This document shows, piece by piece, positions 30,650 to 40,135 of a DNA stretch of 64,000 bases (within the stretch, counting starts at the first letter, position 1; every line of letters starts with the position of its first letter). Below the pieces are notes generated by a model. It was not told the DNA's origin. It was given only the letters and a program-made list of their open reading frames with translations, and did not search any database. Source of the DNA: Bryobacteraceae bacterium (GTDB lineage: Bacteria > Acidobacteriota > Terriglobia > Bryobacterales > Bryobacteraceae); contig JANWXD010000010.1 of NCBI GenBank assembly GCA_025055455.1, forward strand, positions 39,629-103,628, read 5' to 3'. Both the position numbers and the translations under genes were made by a program.

Positions 30650-31837
30650 ATGCGCGAAGGGATCAAGACGGCTGCGTTCGCGGCGGTGGCGCTCGTGCTG
30701 TCGGTCGTCGCGGCGTTGCGGCAGCCGGAAGCGGCCACGCCGCGGATCCTGAGCGACCAGGGAGAGCTGTTCTACCCTAACTTCCGGGATCCCGCTGCCG
30801 TGCGGAGCATCGAGATCCTGGACTACGATGAAGCCACTGCCACAGCCCGTCCTTTCAAGGTGGCGTTCGAGCGCGGCCGATGGGTGATTGCCTCGCATCA
30901 CAATTATCCGGTGGAAGCGGCCGACCGCATGGCGCGCACGGCCGCCGCGCTCCTGGATTTGCGCAAAGACGGCGTGGTCTCCGACTCGGCCGAACAACAC
31001 GGCCGCTACGGCGTGATCGACCCGCTGGATACGAAAGTGACCACGCTCGTGGGCAGAGGCAAGCGTGTCACCTTGCGCGACCGGCACGGGGCTGTCCTGG
31101 CGGACTTCGTGTTCGGCAAACCAGTGGAGGGCAAGCCGGGCTACCGCTATGTGCGGGTGCCGGGTCAAAAACGCACCTACGCCGTGAAGACCGACGCCGA
31201 CCCCTCCGCCCGCTTTGCCGATTGGGTCGAGGGAGGGCTGTTGCGCCTCTCGGCCGCCTCCATCCGCAAGATCGCCGTTCACCGCTATCAGATTGACGAG
31301 TTGGCCGGGCGGCTGACCCACGTGCGCAGTGTCACGGTGACCCGAGAGGGCGGGCAGTGGAAGGCGTCGGGCGAGGAACCGGTCAACATAACCGCGGCCC
31401 AAGCCCTGGCGTCGGCCCTGAGCGGCTTGCGTGCCGTGGACGTGCGGCCGAAGCCGCCGACGCTGGCCGAAGATCTGAGGGCTGGCAAAATCGCTTTGAC
31501 GCTGGAGGCTGCCCTGTCGCTCCGCCAGCGCGGGTTTTTCCTGACGCCGGGCGGGCGGTTGCTGGCCAACGCCGGTGAGGTCACTGTCGAGACAGACCAA
31601 GACGTGATCTACACCTTGCGGTTCGGAGAGGTGAGCGGCAGTGCCGATCCCCGGGCCGCCGATGGCGCCATCGGTGACAATCGCTTCCTGCTCCTGACGG
31701 CTCGGGCCGCCAAAGAAGCGGCCGAGCCGCTGGCCCGTTCCTTGAACGACCGCTTTGCAGGTTGGTACTACGTCATTACCAATGCCGACTACCGCACGCT
31801 GACGCTGCAAACGGCGACGCCGTTGCGCGGAAAGTAA
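30650..31837 (+). CDS. DUF4340-domain membrane-anchored protein
   Basis: A 395-residue protein with one N-terminal membrane helix (about 5-25, AAFAAVALVLSVVAALRQPE). The rest reads as DUF4340 repeats: IEILDYDEATATARPFKVAF, a helix of the AARTAAALLDLRKDG kind, VTLRDRHGAVLADFVFGKPV and a second similar unit. Proteins of this domain regularly follow GldA/GldF/GldG-like genes; its start comes one base after the preceding stop. It probably forms the periplasmic part of the same exporter. Function unproven. Confidence 0.85.
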   Translation: MREGIKTAAFAAVALVLSVVAALRQPEAATPRILSDQGELFYPNFRDPAAVRSIEILDYDEATATARPFKVAFERGRWVIASHHNYPVEAADRMARTAAALLDLRKDGVVSDSAEQHGRYGVIDPLDTKVTTLVGRGKRVTLRDRHGAVLADFVFGKPVEGKPGYRYVRVPGQKRTYAVKTDADPSARFADWVEGGLLRLSAASIRKIAVHRYQIDELAGRLTHVRSVTVTREGGQWKASGEEPVNITAAQALASALSGLRAVDVRPKPPTLAEDLRAGKIALTLEAALSLRQRGFFLTPGGRLLANAGEVTVETDQDVIYTLRFGEVSGSADPRAADGAIGDNRFLLLTARAAKEAAEPLARSLNDRFAGWYYVITNADYRTLTLQTATPLRGK

Positions 31838-32060
31838 TCCTCGCAAGGCGAGAAGAACGCATCGAGCGAAAAGGCGCGTGGCGTCTGGGCAGTAAGATCT
31901 CCTGCAGCAGTCCGGGGGATTCGTTCCCACACTCCGCTCGCGCTAGCGTGGGGTCACGACCGAGTGTGGACTCCCAACCCCTCCGCTCCCACCCTCCGGA
32001 TGGGACGGAGCTGCCGCGGGTCAGCTTGACCCTCGTGTTACCGCCGGATCCCGTCGGAGG
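31838..32060. other. Convergent intergenic region, no gene seen
   Basis: About 220 bases between the ends of the DUF4340 gene and clpC. It holds a small perfect inverted repeat (GGGTCA-GCT-TGACCC at about 32019-32033), but no T-run follows on either strand and no reading frame looks real. A weak bidirectional terminator is possible. Confidence 0.45.
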
Positions 32061-34526
32061 TCAAAACATGTAAAGCGGCGTGCCGGACGGCGGCGGATCT
32101 CCCGCGCCGACCAATTGCTCCTCGCGCAGGGGCCGCACATAGAGACCGTTCTCGCCGAGGTACACCATCAACTCCGCCGGCTGCGGGATCGTGCCCTGGA
32201 TCAAGGCCTCCGACAACGGGTCTTCGATGTACTTCTGCAAGGCCCGTCGCAACGGGCGCGCGCCGTAGCTGCGATCCGCGCAGGTCTTCTCGAGGATGTA
32301 CTTGGCCGCCTCCGGCGCCAGCTGAATCTTGATCTGCTTGGGCGCCAAGGTCTGATTGATCTGGCCGACCAGCAGGTCGATGATCTTGAGCAGATCCTCG
32401 TCGGTGAGCGAGGTGAACAGGATGATGTCGTCCAGGCGGTTGAGAAACTCTGGGTTGAAGGCCCGCTTGACCTCCTGCATCACGAGGTCCTCGACTTTGG
32501 GAGGAATCGCGCCCGGCCCAGAGGGCGCCGAAAAGCCGAGCTGGCCTTTCTTTTCCAAGTGACGCGCCCCCAGGTTCGAGGTCATGATGATGATCGTGTT
32601 CTTGAAATCCACCGTGTTGCCCAACCCGTCGGTCAAGTGGCCGTCCTCGAAGACCTGGAGCAGGATGTTGTAGACGTCAGGGTGGGCCTTTTCGATCTCG
32701 TCGAGCAGAATCACCGAGTAGGGCGCCCGCTTCACACGCTCGGTGAGCTGGCCACCCTCTTCGTAGCCCACATAGCCGGGCGGCGAACCGATCAGCTTCG
32801 AGACGGAGTGCTTCTCCATGAATTCGGACATGTCGAAGCGGATCAGCGCCTTTTCGCTGCCGAAGAGGAACTCGGCGAGCGCCCGGGCCACTTCCGTCTT
32901 GCCGACGCCCGTCGGCCCGAGGAACAGGAACGAGCCGGCAGGCCGCTTCGGCGACTTCAGTCCAGCCCGCGAGCGGCGAATGGCGCGCGCCAGCGCGCTG
33001 ATGGCCCGATCCTGGCTGACGACGCGCTTGTGGAGCTCTTCTTCGATGCGCAGCAGCTTGGCGGCTTCCTCCTCGCGGATGGCCGTCATCGGCACTCCCG
33101 TCCAGCGCGCCACCACGTCCTCGATGTCGTCTTTGGTGACGACGGCGGTGGAGGTGTCGTCCAGGTTGTACTTCTCGCGCAACTGCCGCAGATTTTCCCG
33201 TTCGCGGCGCTCTTCGTCGGAGTAAAAGCGCGCCTTTTCGAACTCATGGTTCTGGATGGCGGCTTCCATGCGGTTCACGATGAATTTGATCCGCTTCTGA
33301 ACCTCGGCCACCTCGGCCGGCAGCGTCGTCTGGCGCAGCTTGACCCGCGCACCGGCTTCGTCGATTAGGTCGATCGCTTTGTCGGGCAGGAAGCGGTCCG
33401 GTATGTAGCGGGACGACGTGTACACCGCGGTTTCGATGGCCTCGTCAGTGTAAACGACCGCGTGGAATTTCTCGTAGCGTTCCTTGATGCCGAACAGGAT
33501 CTTGATGGCGTCCGCTTCGCTCGGCGGCGCGACTTTGACCGCCTGGAAGCGTCGCTCGAGCGAACGGTCTTTCTCGATGGACTTACGGTACTCGGCCGGC
33601 GTGGTGGCGCCGATGCACTGGATCTCGCCGCGGGACAGGGCGGGCTTGAGAATGTTGGCCGCGTCGAGGGAGCCCTCCGCCGAGCCAGCGCCGACCAGCG
33701 TATGAAGCTCATCGATGAAGATGATGGCGTTTTGATTCTCCATCAGCTCCTTCATGATGGTCTTCAGCCGCTCCTCGAACTGGCCACGGTACTTGGTTCC
33801 CGCCACAATGAGCGAGAGATCCAGGGCCAAGATCCGTTTGTCCGCCAGGAAGCTGGGCACATCCCCGTCGGCGATCCGCTGGGCCAGCCCCTCGACGATG
33901 GCTGTTTTGCCCACGCCAGGCTCTCCAATGAGGACCGGGTTGTTCTTGGTGCGGCGGCAAAGGATCTGGATCACCCGTTCCAGTTCGTAATCCCGGCCAA
34001 TCAGCGGATCCAGCAAGCCGTCCATGGCGGCCTGCGTCAGATCGCGGCTGAACTCGGCCAACAGCGAGCTTTCTTTGGGCTTGGAAGACATTTTTTCCGA
34101 TGACGAGCGGGCGATTTCCTCCCGGACGTGCGACAGCCGCAGTCCGCGCTCGTGGAGGATCTCCGCAGCGAAGCACTTCTCCTCGCGCAGCAGGCCGAGA
34201 AGCAGGTGCTCCGTGCCGATGTGTTTATGGTTGAGGCGTTCGGCCTCCTCCGCTCCGTACGCCAGCACGCGCTTGCACTCGTGGCTCAACGGCAAGTCGG
34301 CGGACGTCGACACCTTCTCGCGAACGGTCGTATGGGCCTCGATCTGCTTGCGGATGGACTCGATGGCAGCGTGCGAACGTAAAAAGCGCGTACACAGGGC
34401 CTTGTCCTCGCGCAGCAGCCCGAGCAGCAGATGCTCGGTCTCGATGTAGGGACTTCCAAATTGGCTTGCCTCGTATCGAGCAAAGAAAATGACCCTGCGA
34501 GCCTTTTCCGTGTAGCGTTCAAACAT
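32061..34526 (-). CDS. clpC: ATP-dependent Clp protease ATP-binding subunit ClpC
   Basis: An 821-residue Hsp100 unfoldase. Residues 1-145 are the two Clp-N repeats ([20 protein letters not shown] and [20 protein letters not shown]); AAA1 has Walker A GEPGVGKT and Walker [10 protein letters not shown]; the short ClpC-type M domain (about 410-475) carries a tyrosine-glutamate-arginine rich helix and is far shorter than that of ClpB; AAA2 has GPTGVGKT and [11 protein letters not shown]. It would feed proteins to ClpP, which is not in this window. Its ATG at 34526 overlaps the end of the LolD-like gene by eight bases; upstream CtsR/McsAB regulators are absent. Confidence 0.95.
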   Translation of the reverse strand: MFERYTEKARRVIFFARYEASQFGSPYIETEHLLLGLLREDKALCTRFLRSHAAIESIRKQIEAHTTVREKVSTSADLPLSHECKRVLAYGAEEAERLNHKHIGTEHLLLGLLREEKCFAAEILHERGLRLSHVREEIARSSSEKMSSKPKESSLLAEFSRDLTQAAMDGLLDPLIGRDYELERVIQILCRRTKNNPVLIGEPGVGKTAIVEGLAQRIADGDVPSFLADKRILALDLSLIVAGTKYRGQFEERLKTIMKELMENQNAIIFIDELHTLVGAGSAEGSLDAANILKPALSRGEIQCIGATTPAEYRKSIEKDRSLERRFQAVKVAPPSEADAIKILFGIKERYEKFHAVVYTDEAIETAVYTSSRYIPDRFLPDKAIDLIDEAGARVKLRQTTLPAEVAEVQKRIKFIVNRMEAAIQNHEFEKARFYSDEERRERENLRQLREKYNLDDTSTAVVTKDDIEDVVARWTGVPMTAIREEEAAKLLRIEEELHKRVVSQDRAISALARAIRRSRAGLKSPKRPAGSFLFLGPTGVGKTEVARALAEFLFGSEKALIRFDMSEFMEKHSVSKLIGSPPGYVGYEEGGQLTERVKRAPYSVILLDEIEKAHPDVYNILLQVFEDGHLTDGLGNTVDFKNTIIIMTSNLGARHLEKKGQLGFSAPSGPGAIPPKVEDLVMQEVKRAFNPEFLNRLDDIILFTSLTDEDLLKIIDLLVGQINQTLAPKQIKIQLAPEAAKYILEKTCADRSYGARPLRRALQKYIEDPLSEALIQGTIPQPAELMVYLGENGLYVRPLREEQLVGAGDPPPSGTPLYMF

Positions 34527-35283
34527 ACGGATTTTCGTCCTTGAAACTCCCGGCTTCCATCGCCGCCGCGGGCGTGAAGACCTCTGCGCCGGCCCCTATC
34601 GGCCCTAGACAACCCGCCTCCAGCTTCAGAACCCGGTCGCACCGCCTGGCAAACGACAGGTTGTGGGTGACGTAGAGCGAGGTGAGGCGGTGGGAGCGAT
34701 GCACCTCGGCCAGCAACGCGATCATTCGCTCGCCGGTCCGAAGGTCCAGATTGCCCGTGGGCTCGTCGGCCAGAAGGAATGCGGGTTGGCCCACCAAGGC
34801 CCGCGCCAAGGCCACTCGCTGCTGTTCTCCTCCAGACAGCTCACCGGCGCGGTGCGTCGCGCGCTTGCCCAAGCCCACCTCTTCCAGACGCGACCGCGCA
34901 GCCTCCGCCGCCTCGGTGTAACTGGCACCCCGAATCAGCAGCGGCATCATCACATTCTCCAGCGCCGTAAATTCGGGCAGCAGGCAGTGAGTCTGCCACA
35001 CAAAACCGATCTGCCGGTTCCGAAACTCCGCCAGATCGGAATCGGCCAGTGTCGTAATCTCCTTCGATCCGAAGTATATTCTACCGCCGGAAGGCCTGTC
35101 CAGACCGCCGAGCAGATAGAGCAGCGTGGACTTGCCCGCTCCGGACTCTCCCACGATGGCCAGTCGCTCCCCCCGATACACGGCGAAGTTGAGGTCGGAG
35201 AAGACCACTACTTCTTCGCCGCCCGAGCGGTAGCTCTTGGCCAGATGCTCGGTGCGAATGGCGACGTCGCCGCCTGCTGGCAT
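34519..35283 (-). CDS. LolD/MacB-type ABC transporter ATPase
   Basis: A 254-residue ATPase. Walker [11 protein letters not shown]-loop at [19 protein letters not shown], signature [15 protein letters not shown], Walker [13 protein letters not shown] and switch VTHNL are all intact, in contrast to the broken paralogue near 1 kb. The family drives lipoprotein release (LolCDE) or MacAB-like efflux. No LolC/E permease gene lies beside it; the neighbours are clpC (overlapping by eight bases) and a Gfo/Idh gene. It may work with a permease encoded elsewhere. Start at the ATG 35283 is not fully certain. Confidence 0.87.
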   Translation of the reverse strand: MPAGGDVAIRTEHLAKSYRSGGEEVVVFSDLNFAVYRGERLAIVGESGAGKSTLLYLLGGLDRPSGGRIYFGSKEITTLADSDLAEFRNRQIGFVWQTHCLLPEFTALENVMMPLLIRGASYTEAAEAARSRLEEVGLGKRATHRAGELSGGEQQRVALARALVGQPAFLLADEPTGNLDLRTGERMIALLAEVHRSHRLTSLYVTHNLSFARRCDRVLKLEAGCLGPIGAGAEVFTPAAAMEAGSFKDENPYV

Positions 35284-35433
35284 CCCGCAGTCTTGCCTCT
35301 CCCTCTACCCTAGCACGCCCAACCGGCAGGAACGCTCCACCCGGTGCCGGCTCGGAACGGCGCGTCCCACAGCGCTTGGCGGCCGGCAGCCAATCTGCCG
35401 GGGCGCGCGTCGTGGGCGAGGCTCGGCGAACAA

Positions 35434-36729
35434 CTACACTTCCAACTTCCACGGCGGGCGGTACTCGCGTCGCAACAGAGGCTCCGCTTCTTTCTGGAGC
35501 ACCGTTCCGGCCTTGTCATCCCAGTCGATACGCCGGCGGCTCAGCAGCGCGATGTTGCCGAGCAGGCAGGTGGCCGTGGAACGGAAGCAGGTTTCCACAT
35601 CGCTGACCGGACGTTGGCGCGTGCGCACGCACTCGAGAAAGTTCTGCCAGTGAGCCACGTTGGCGTTGTTGGAGGAAGGCTCCTGGATGTACTCGAGGCC
35701 GGAGTCGCGTTCCGGCAACAGCCGGTACTCGCTGCGGTCCACGAACAACGTGGCTTTGCTGCCGTGGAAGAGAATCCCCCCGGGCTTGTTGAACAAAGAC
35801 TGGGCGTTGCCGAAGCGATTCTCGTAGGTCGCGATAAAGCCGCTCGGATACTCGTACGTGACTTGAAGCGTGTCCGGCGTTTCGCGGTTGTCCTTGAGGT
35901 AGTACTTCCCTCCCAGCGCCACGACGGCGGCGGGCATCTCTTCACCGAAGGCCATCTGCACGATATCCAGCCAGTGAACGCCCCAGTCCGTCATCATCCC
36001 ACCGGCATAGTCCCAGAACCAGCGGAAGTGAGAGAACGCCTTGGGATCCACGCCGAAGCGGTTCGGGTTGAAGGGGCGCTTGGGCGCCGGACCGAGCCAC
36101 AGATCCCAGTCCAAACCCTCCGGGGGGTCCCGGTCGGCCGGGTTGCCGATCCCCTGCTCCGGCGCCAGACCGTAATTCCAGGTGCGTACGAAGGTCACTT
36201 TACCGAGGACGCCCTTGCGCACCAAATCGCACGCCTTGCGGAAATGGATCCCGGAGCGCTGCATGGTGCCGGCTTGAACGACGCGGTTGTACTTGCGGGC
36301 GGCCTCCACCATCTTGCGGCCCTCCTCGATGGCCACACACAGCGGCTTTTCCACATACACGTCCTTGCCCGCTTTGCACGCCTCGACGGTCATATAGGCG
36401 TGCCAGTGATCGGGCGTCGAGATGCAGACCACGTCGATGGACTTGTCGGCCAAAATCTCCCGAAAGTCCCGCACGGGTCGGGCTCGGCCGCCGGTCTCCG
36501 CCACCGCTTGCTCCAGGTGCGGGCGATAGACATCGCAGACGGCCACCGCCTCGAGGCCGGGTTGCTTCAACGCGATGCGCAGGTTGGCGATCCCCATGCG
36601 GCCCATGCCGATGAAGGCCGCCGCGATCCGGTCGTTGGCACCTCGGGCGCGCGCCGGCAGCAGGGTCGCCGCCACGGCGGCGCTCGTGGATCGAAGGAAT
36701 GTTCGGCGGGCGGATCCCTGACCTTCCAT
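35434..36729 (-). CDS. Tat-exported Gfo/Idh/MocA-family oxidoreductase
   Basis: A 431-residue protein. A twin-arginine signal (RRTFLRSTSAAVAATLL) precedes the Rossmann fold (IAAAFIGMGRMGIANLR, about 34-50) and the family motif EKPL in DVYVEKPLCV (about 130). A C-terminal alpha/beta domain with DWGVHWLDIVQMAF supplies the likely catalytic histidine. These NAD(P)-dependent enzymes act on sugars or inositols; Tat-exported members are common in Acidobacteria and Planctomycetes. The gene begins six bases after the end of leuS and probably shares its transcript. Confidence 0.9.
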   Translation of the reverse strand: MEGQGSARRTFLRSTSAAVAATLLPARARGANDRIAAAFIGMGRMGIANLRIALKQPGLEAVAVCDVYRPHLEQAVAETGGRARPVRDFREILADKSIDVVCISTPDHWHAYMTVEACKAGKDVYVEKPLCVAIEEGRKMVEAARKYNRVVQAGTMQRSGIHFRKACDLVRKGVLGKVTFVRTWNYGLAPEQGIGNPADRDPPEGLDWDLWLGPAPKRPFNPNRFGVDPKAFSHFRWFWDYAGGMMTDWGVHWLDIVQMAFGEEMPAAVVALGGKYYLKDNRETPDTLQVTYEYPSGFIATYENRFGNAQSLFNKPGGILFHGSKATLFVDRSEYRLLPERDSGLEYIQEPSSNNANVAHWQNFLECVRTRQRPVSDVETCFRSTATCLLGNIALLSRRRIDWDDKAGTVLQKEAEPLLRREYRPPWKLEV

Positions 36730-36734
36730 AACGA

Positions 36735-39191
36735 CTATCCTTTCAAGACCACGTTGACCAGCTTATCCGGAACCACAATCACTTTCGCCACGGCCTTGCC
36801 GGCGATGTAGGAGCGGATCTTGTCGTCGGCCAGAGCCTGACGCTCCAGCTCCTCTCGCGGCACGCCGAAGGGGACCAGCAGGCGGCTGCGCACGCGGCCA
36901 TTCACTTGAAGCACGACCTCCGCCAGCTCCTCGCGGGCCAGTTCGGGATCATACGACGGCCAGGACTGGCGGAAAACCGGACCCGCACGGCCCAGCTCCT
37001 CCCACATCTCTTCCGCCACGTAGGGCGCGAAGGGTCCCATAAGCAGCACGAGCTTTTCGAGCACTTCGGCGAGCACGGGCGGCGACAGCTCCGCCTCGCT
37101 GGCATGGAGCTCATTGACCAGCTCCATGATGGCGGCGATCGAAGTGTTGAAGTGCCAGCGCGTTTCGAAGTCCTCGGTGACCTTGCGGATGGTTTGATGC
37201 AGCCTGCGCCGCACGCGGCGGTCGGCCTCGGTCTCCTCGCCCGAGGCAGCCTGGCCCAGCCGGTCCACGTTCCGGGTCACGAACCGGTAAACACGGCCGA
37301 GGAAGCGGTACATACCCTCGACACCCGCGTCCTGCCAGTCCACGTCCTTCTCCGGCGGCGCCGCAAATAGCACGAACAGGCGGGCCGTGTCGGCGCCGTA
37401 TCGCTCGGCCGTTTCGTCGGCGCTCACGACGTTGCCCTTCGACTTGGACATTTTGGCGCCGTCTTTGATCACCATGCCCTGGGTGAACAACCGTGCGGCG
37501 GGCTCGTCGTTTTTCACCAAGCCCAGGTCGCGCATCACCTTCGTGAAAAACCGCGCGTAAATCAGATGCAAGATGGCGTGTTCCACCCCCCCGATGTATT
37601 GGTCGATCGGGAACCAGTAGGCGATCTTCTGCGGATCGAAGGGCGCCTGGCGATTGTGCGGGTCACAGTAGCGGTAGAAGTACCACGAGGAGTCGATGAA
37701 AGTGTCCATCGTGTCCGTCTCGCGCCGCGCCGGCCGGCGGCACCGCGGGCAGGGCGCGTTGACGAACTCGGGCACGGTCTCGAGGGGCGACCGGCCCCTG
37801 CCGGTAATCTGCACGTTCAGTGGAAGCACTACCGGCAGCTCGTGCTCCGGCACAGGAACGATCCCGCATTCGGCGCAATGGATCACCGGGATGGGCGTAC
37901 CCCAATAGCGTTGCCGCGAGATGCCCCAATCGCGGAGGCGATAGGTGACCGCGGCTTTGCCGAAGCATTCTCTTTCGGCCTTTTCCGTCATCCGGCGGCG
38001 GGCCTCCGCGCTCGGCAGCCCCGAAAACTCGCCGGAGTTTTCGCAGATTCCGTCCTCGGTGAAGGCGCCCTGCATGGCGGCGGGATCGGGGAGCTTGCCG
38101 TCGACGGGGCGGATCACCGGGCGCACCGGGATTCCGTAACGGGTGCAGAATTCGAAGTCCCGCTCGTCGTGGGCGGGCACGGCCATGATGGCTCCGGTGC
38201 CGTAACCCATCAGCACGAAGTTCCCGATCCACACAGGAATGGCCTCGCCGTTGTACGGGTTCACGGCGAAGTGCCCGGTGAACAAACCTTCCTTGACTAG
38301 GTCGCCTGGGTCGCGGCGAGCCCGTTCGTCGATCATGGCCTTGAGCCGCGCCTGTTCCTGCGGCGGCACCAGCTCTTCTGCCAGGGGGTGTTCCGGCGCC
38401 AAGATCACGCAGGTAGCGCCGTAGATCGTGTCCAGGCGGGTCGTAAAAACGCGAATCGGCTTGCCGGAGCCCACAAGTCGAAAATCGATCTCGGCCCCCT
38501 CGGAGCGACCGATCCAATTGCGCTGCATGGTGAGGACGCGCTCCGGCCAACCGCCCTCCAGCTTGTCCAGGTCGCGGAGCAGTTCCTCGGCGTAGGCGGT
38601 GATGCGCAGGAACCACTGCTCGAGCGCCCGCTGCTCCACCGGAGTGTCCTCGTGGCGCCAGCAGCAGCCATTCACCACCTGTTCATTGGCGAGTACGGTG
38701 GCGCAAGCCGGGCACCAATTGACCAGCGCCTTGGCTCGATAGGCCAGGCCTCGCTCGAGCATTTTCAGGAAAAACCATTGGTTCCAGCGGTAGTATTCCG
38801 GCTCGCAGGTGGAAATCTCGCGGGTCCAGTCGTAGCTGAACCCGTAGCGCACATGCTGGCGTTTCATGTAGGCGATGTTCTCGAGGGTCCACTCACGCGG
38901 GTGCCGCTGGTTGGCGATGGCCGCGTTCTCCGCTGGCAGGCCGAAGGCATCCCAGCCCATGGGATGCAGCACGTTGTAGCCACGCATCCACTTGTAGCGC
39001 GCCAGGGTGTCGCCGATGGTGTAATTGCGGATGTGGCCTACGTGGAGCGTGCCGCTCGGGTAGGGCAGCATCTCGAGCAGGTAATACTTGGGCTTGGTCG
39101 AATGGTCCTCGGCCCGGAACAGGCTGCCGTCACGCCAACGCTCGCACCATTTCAGCTCGATCCGGTTGTGGTCGTACGGCTTTTCCGGCAT
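36735..39191 (-). CDS. leuS: Leucyl-tRNA synthetase
   Basis: An 818-residue class I aminoacyl-tRNA synthetase. The HIGH motif reads LHVGH within PYPSGTLHVGHIRNYTIGD (about 42-60), the CPAC of the zinc region lies at about 155, the editing domain carries TRLDTIYGAT (about 248-257), and KMSKSKGN is at about residue 580. The C-terminal anticodon-binding and small C-terminal domains are complete. Its start lies within the end of the endonuclease IV gene (40-base overlap). Normal size for the bacterial enzyme. Confidence 0.97.
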   Translation of the reverse strand: MPEKPYDHNRIELKWCERWRDGSLFRAEDHSTKPKYYLLEMLPYPSGTLHVGHIRNYTIGDTLARYKWMRGYNVLHPMGWDAFGLPAENAAIANQRHPREWTLENIAYMKRQHVRYGFSYDWTREISTCEPEYYRWNQWFFLKMLERGLAYRAKALVNWCPACATVLANEQVVNGCCWRHEDTPVEQRALEQWFLRITAYAEELLRDLDKLEGGWPERVLTMQRNWIGRSEGAEIDFRLVGSGKPIRVFTTRLDTIYGATCVILAPEHPLAEELVPPQEQARLKAMIDERARRDPGDLVKEGLFTGHFAVNPYNGEAIPVWIGNFVLMGYGTGAIMAVPAHDERDFEFCTRYGIPVRPVIRPVDGKLPDPAAMQGAFTEDGICENSGEFSGLPSAEARRRMTEKAERECFGKAAVTYRLRDWGISRQRYWGTPIPVIHCAECGIVPVPEHELPVVLPLNVQITGRGRSPLETVPEFVNAPCPRCRRPARRETDTMDTFIDSSWYFYRYCDPHNRQAPFDPQKIAYWFPIDQYIGGVEHAILHLIYARFFTKVMRDLGLVKNDEPAARLFTQGMVIKDGAKMSKSKGNVVSADETAERYGADTARLFVLFAAPPEKDVDWQDAGVEGMYRFLGRVYRFVTRNVDRLGQAASGEETEADRRVRRRLHQTIRKVTEDFETRWHFNTSIAAIMELVNELHASEAELSPPVLAEVLEKLVLLMGPFAPYVAEEMWEELGRAGPVFRQSWPSYDPELAREELAEVVLQVNGRVRSRLLVPFGVPREELERQALADDKIRSYIAGKAVAKVIVVPDKLVNVVLKG

Positions 39192-40027
39192 AGGTTTTTC
39201 AGGGTCTCGAGATTGCGCCGATCGTCGCCGTCCCGATCGATCGGGGTCTCGAGGATGAAGGCTTTGCTCCGCAGCCTGGGATGATTGAGGATGCGGCGAA
39301 ACCCTTGTATTCCAATATAGCCTTTGCCGATATGCTGGTGGCGATCCACGCGCGCGCCAAGCGGCGCTTTGGAGTCATTGGCGTGGATCACGGGGATTCG
39401 TTCCAGGCCGAGGATGGCCTGGGCCTGCCGCAGCGTGGACCGCAGTCCGGCTTGGGTCGCCACGTCATAGCCGGCCGCCAAACAGTGGGCGGTGTCGACA
39501 CAATAACCGATGGGAAAATCGAGGTCCGTCGTCAGACGGCGGATCTCGGCCAGCTCCTCGAACCGGCTGCCGAGGGCGCTGCCAGAGCCCGCCGTATTCT
39601 CGACGAGCAGGGTCAGTCCGCCATTCCGGAGCCCGCGAGCTGCCGCTTTCAACGATTCGGCCAGCGTGCGAAGCGCCGCGTCGAGCGATTGGCCCCGATA
39701 GCTGCCCGGGTGCAGCACCAAGTAGTCGGCCCCCAACGCCAAGGCCCGCTCGAGTTCCCCCCGAAAAGCCTCAATAGAGCGTTCGCGGATCCGCGGATCG
39801 GCCGCCGCAAGATTGATCAGGTAGTTGTCGTGAATGACGAACGGGTCCAGCTCCAGGCGTTCGCGCAACTGGCGCAGGCGGCGGATTTCCTCCGGCTCCA
39901 GCACGCGGGCCCGCCACATGCGGGGACTGCTCGAGAAAATTTGGAAAGTATTGGCGCCGAGAGCGGCGGCGCGCGCCGCGGCTTGGTCCAGGGAGCCCGA
40001 AATCGAGGTGTGAATCCCGATCCGCAG
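39152..40027 (-). CDS. nfo: Endonuclease IV (AP endonuclease), start region abnormal
   Basis: A TIM-barrel AP endonuclease of base excision repair. All metal ligands of the three-metal site can be read: HDNYLINLA, VLHPGSY, LLVENT, CVDTAH, VIHAND, RVDRHQH and FILETP. Homology begins at RIGIHTSISGS right after position 40027, yet no ATG, GTG or TTG lies in that frame between the stop at 40040-40042 and the ATG at 39919, which would cost the first 36 residues including the first barrel strand. An out-of-frame ATG at 40035 suggests a small indel, or CTG at 40027 is the start. Gene products starting at 39919 only would probably be inactive. Confidence 0.85.
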   Translation of the reverse strand: MRIGIHTSISGSLDQAAARAAALGANTFQIFSSSPRMWRARVLEPEEIRRLRQLRERLELDPFVIHDNYLINLAAADPRIRERSIEAFRGELERALALGADYLVLHPGSYRGQSLDAALRTLAESLKAAARGLRNGGLTLLVENTAGSGSALGSRFEELAEIRRLTTDLDFPIGYCVDTAHCLAAGYDVATQAGLRSTLRQAQAILGLERIPVIHANDSKAPLGARVDRHQHIGKGYIGIQGFRRILNHPRLRSKAFILETPIDRDGDDRRNLETLKNLCRKSRTTTTGSS

Positions 40028-40135
40028 AGGAACATCGTATCACCGCGCCACGGCCGGTTCGAAGGGTCACCTCGATGGGTGCCGGCAGCACTAAGGTCAC
40101 CTCGTCCGAGGCGGCAAAATTCCCTTCTGCACGCC

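Noticed and set aside
32019..32033. Inverted repeat GGGTCA-GCT-TGACCC as an intrinsic terminator
   Set aside because: The stem is only six pairs and no T-run follows on either strand.
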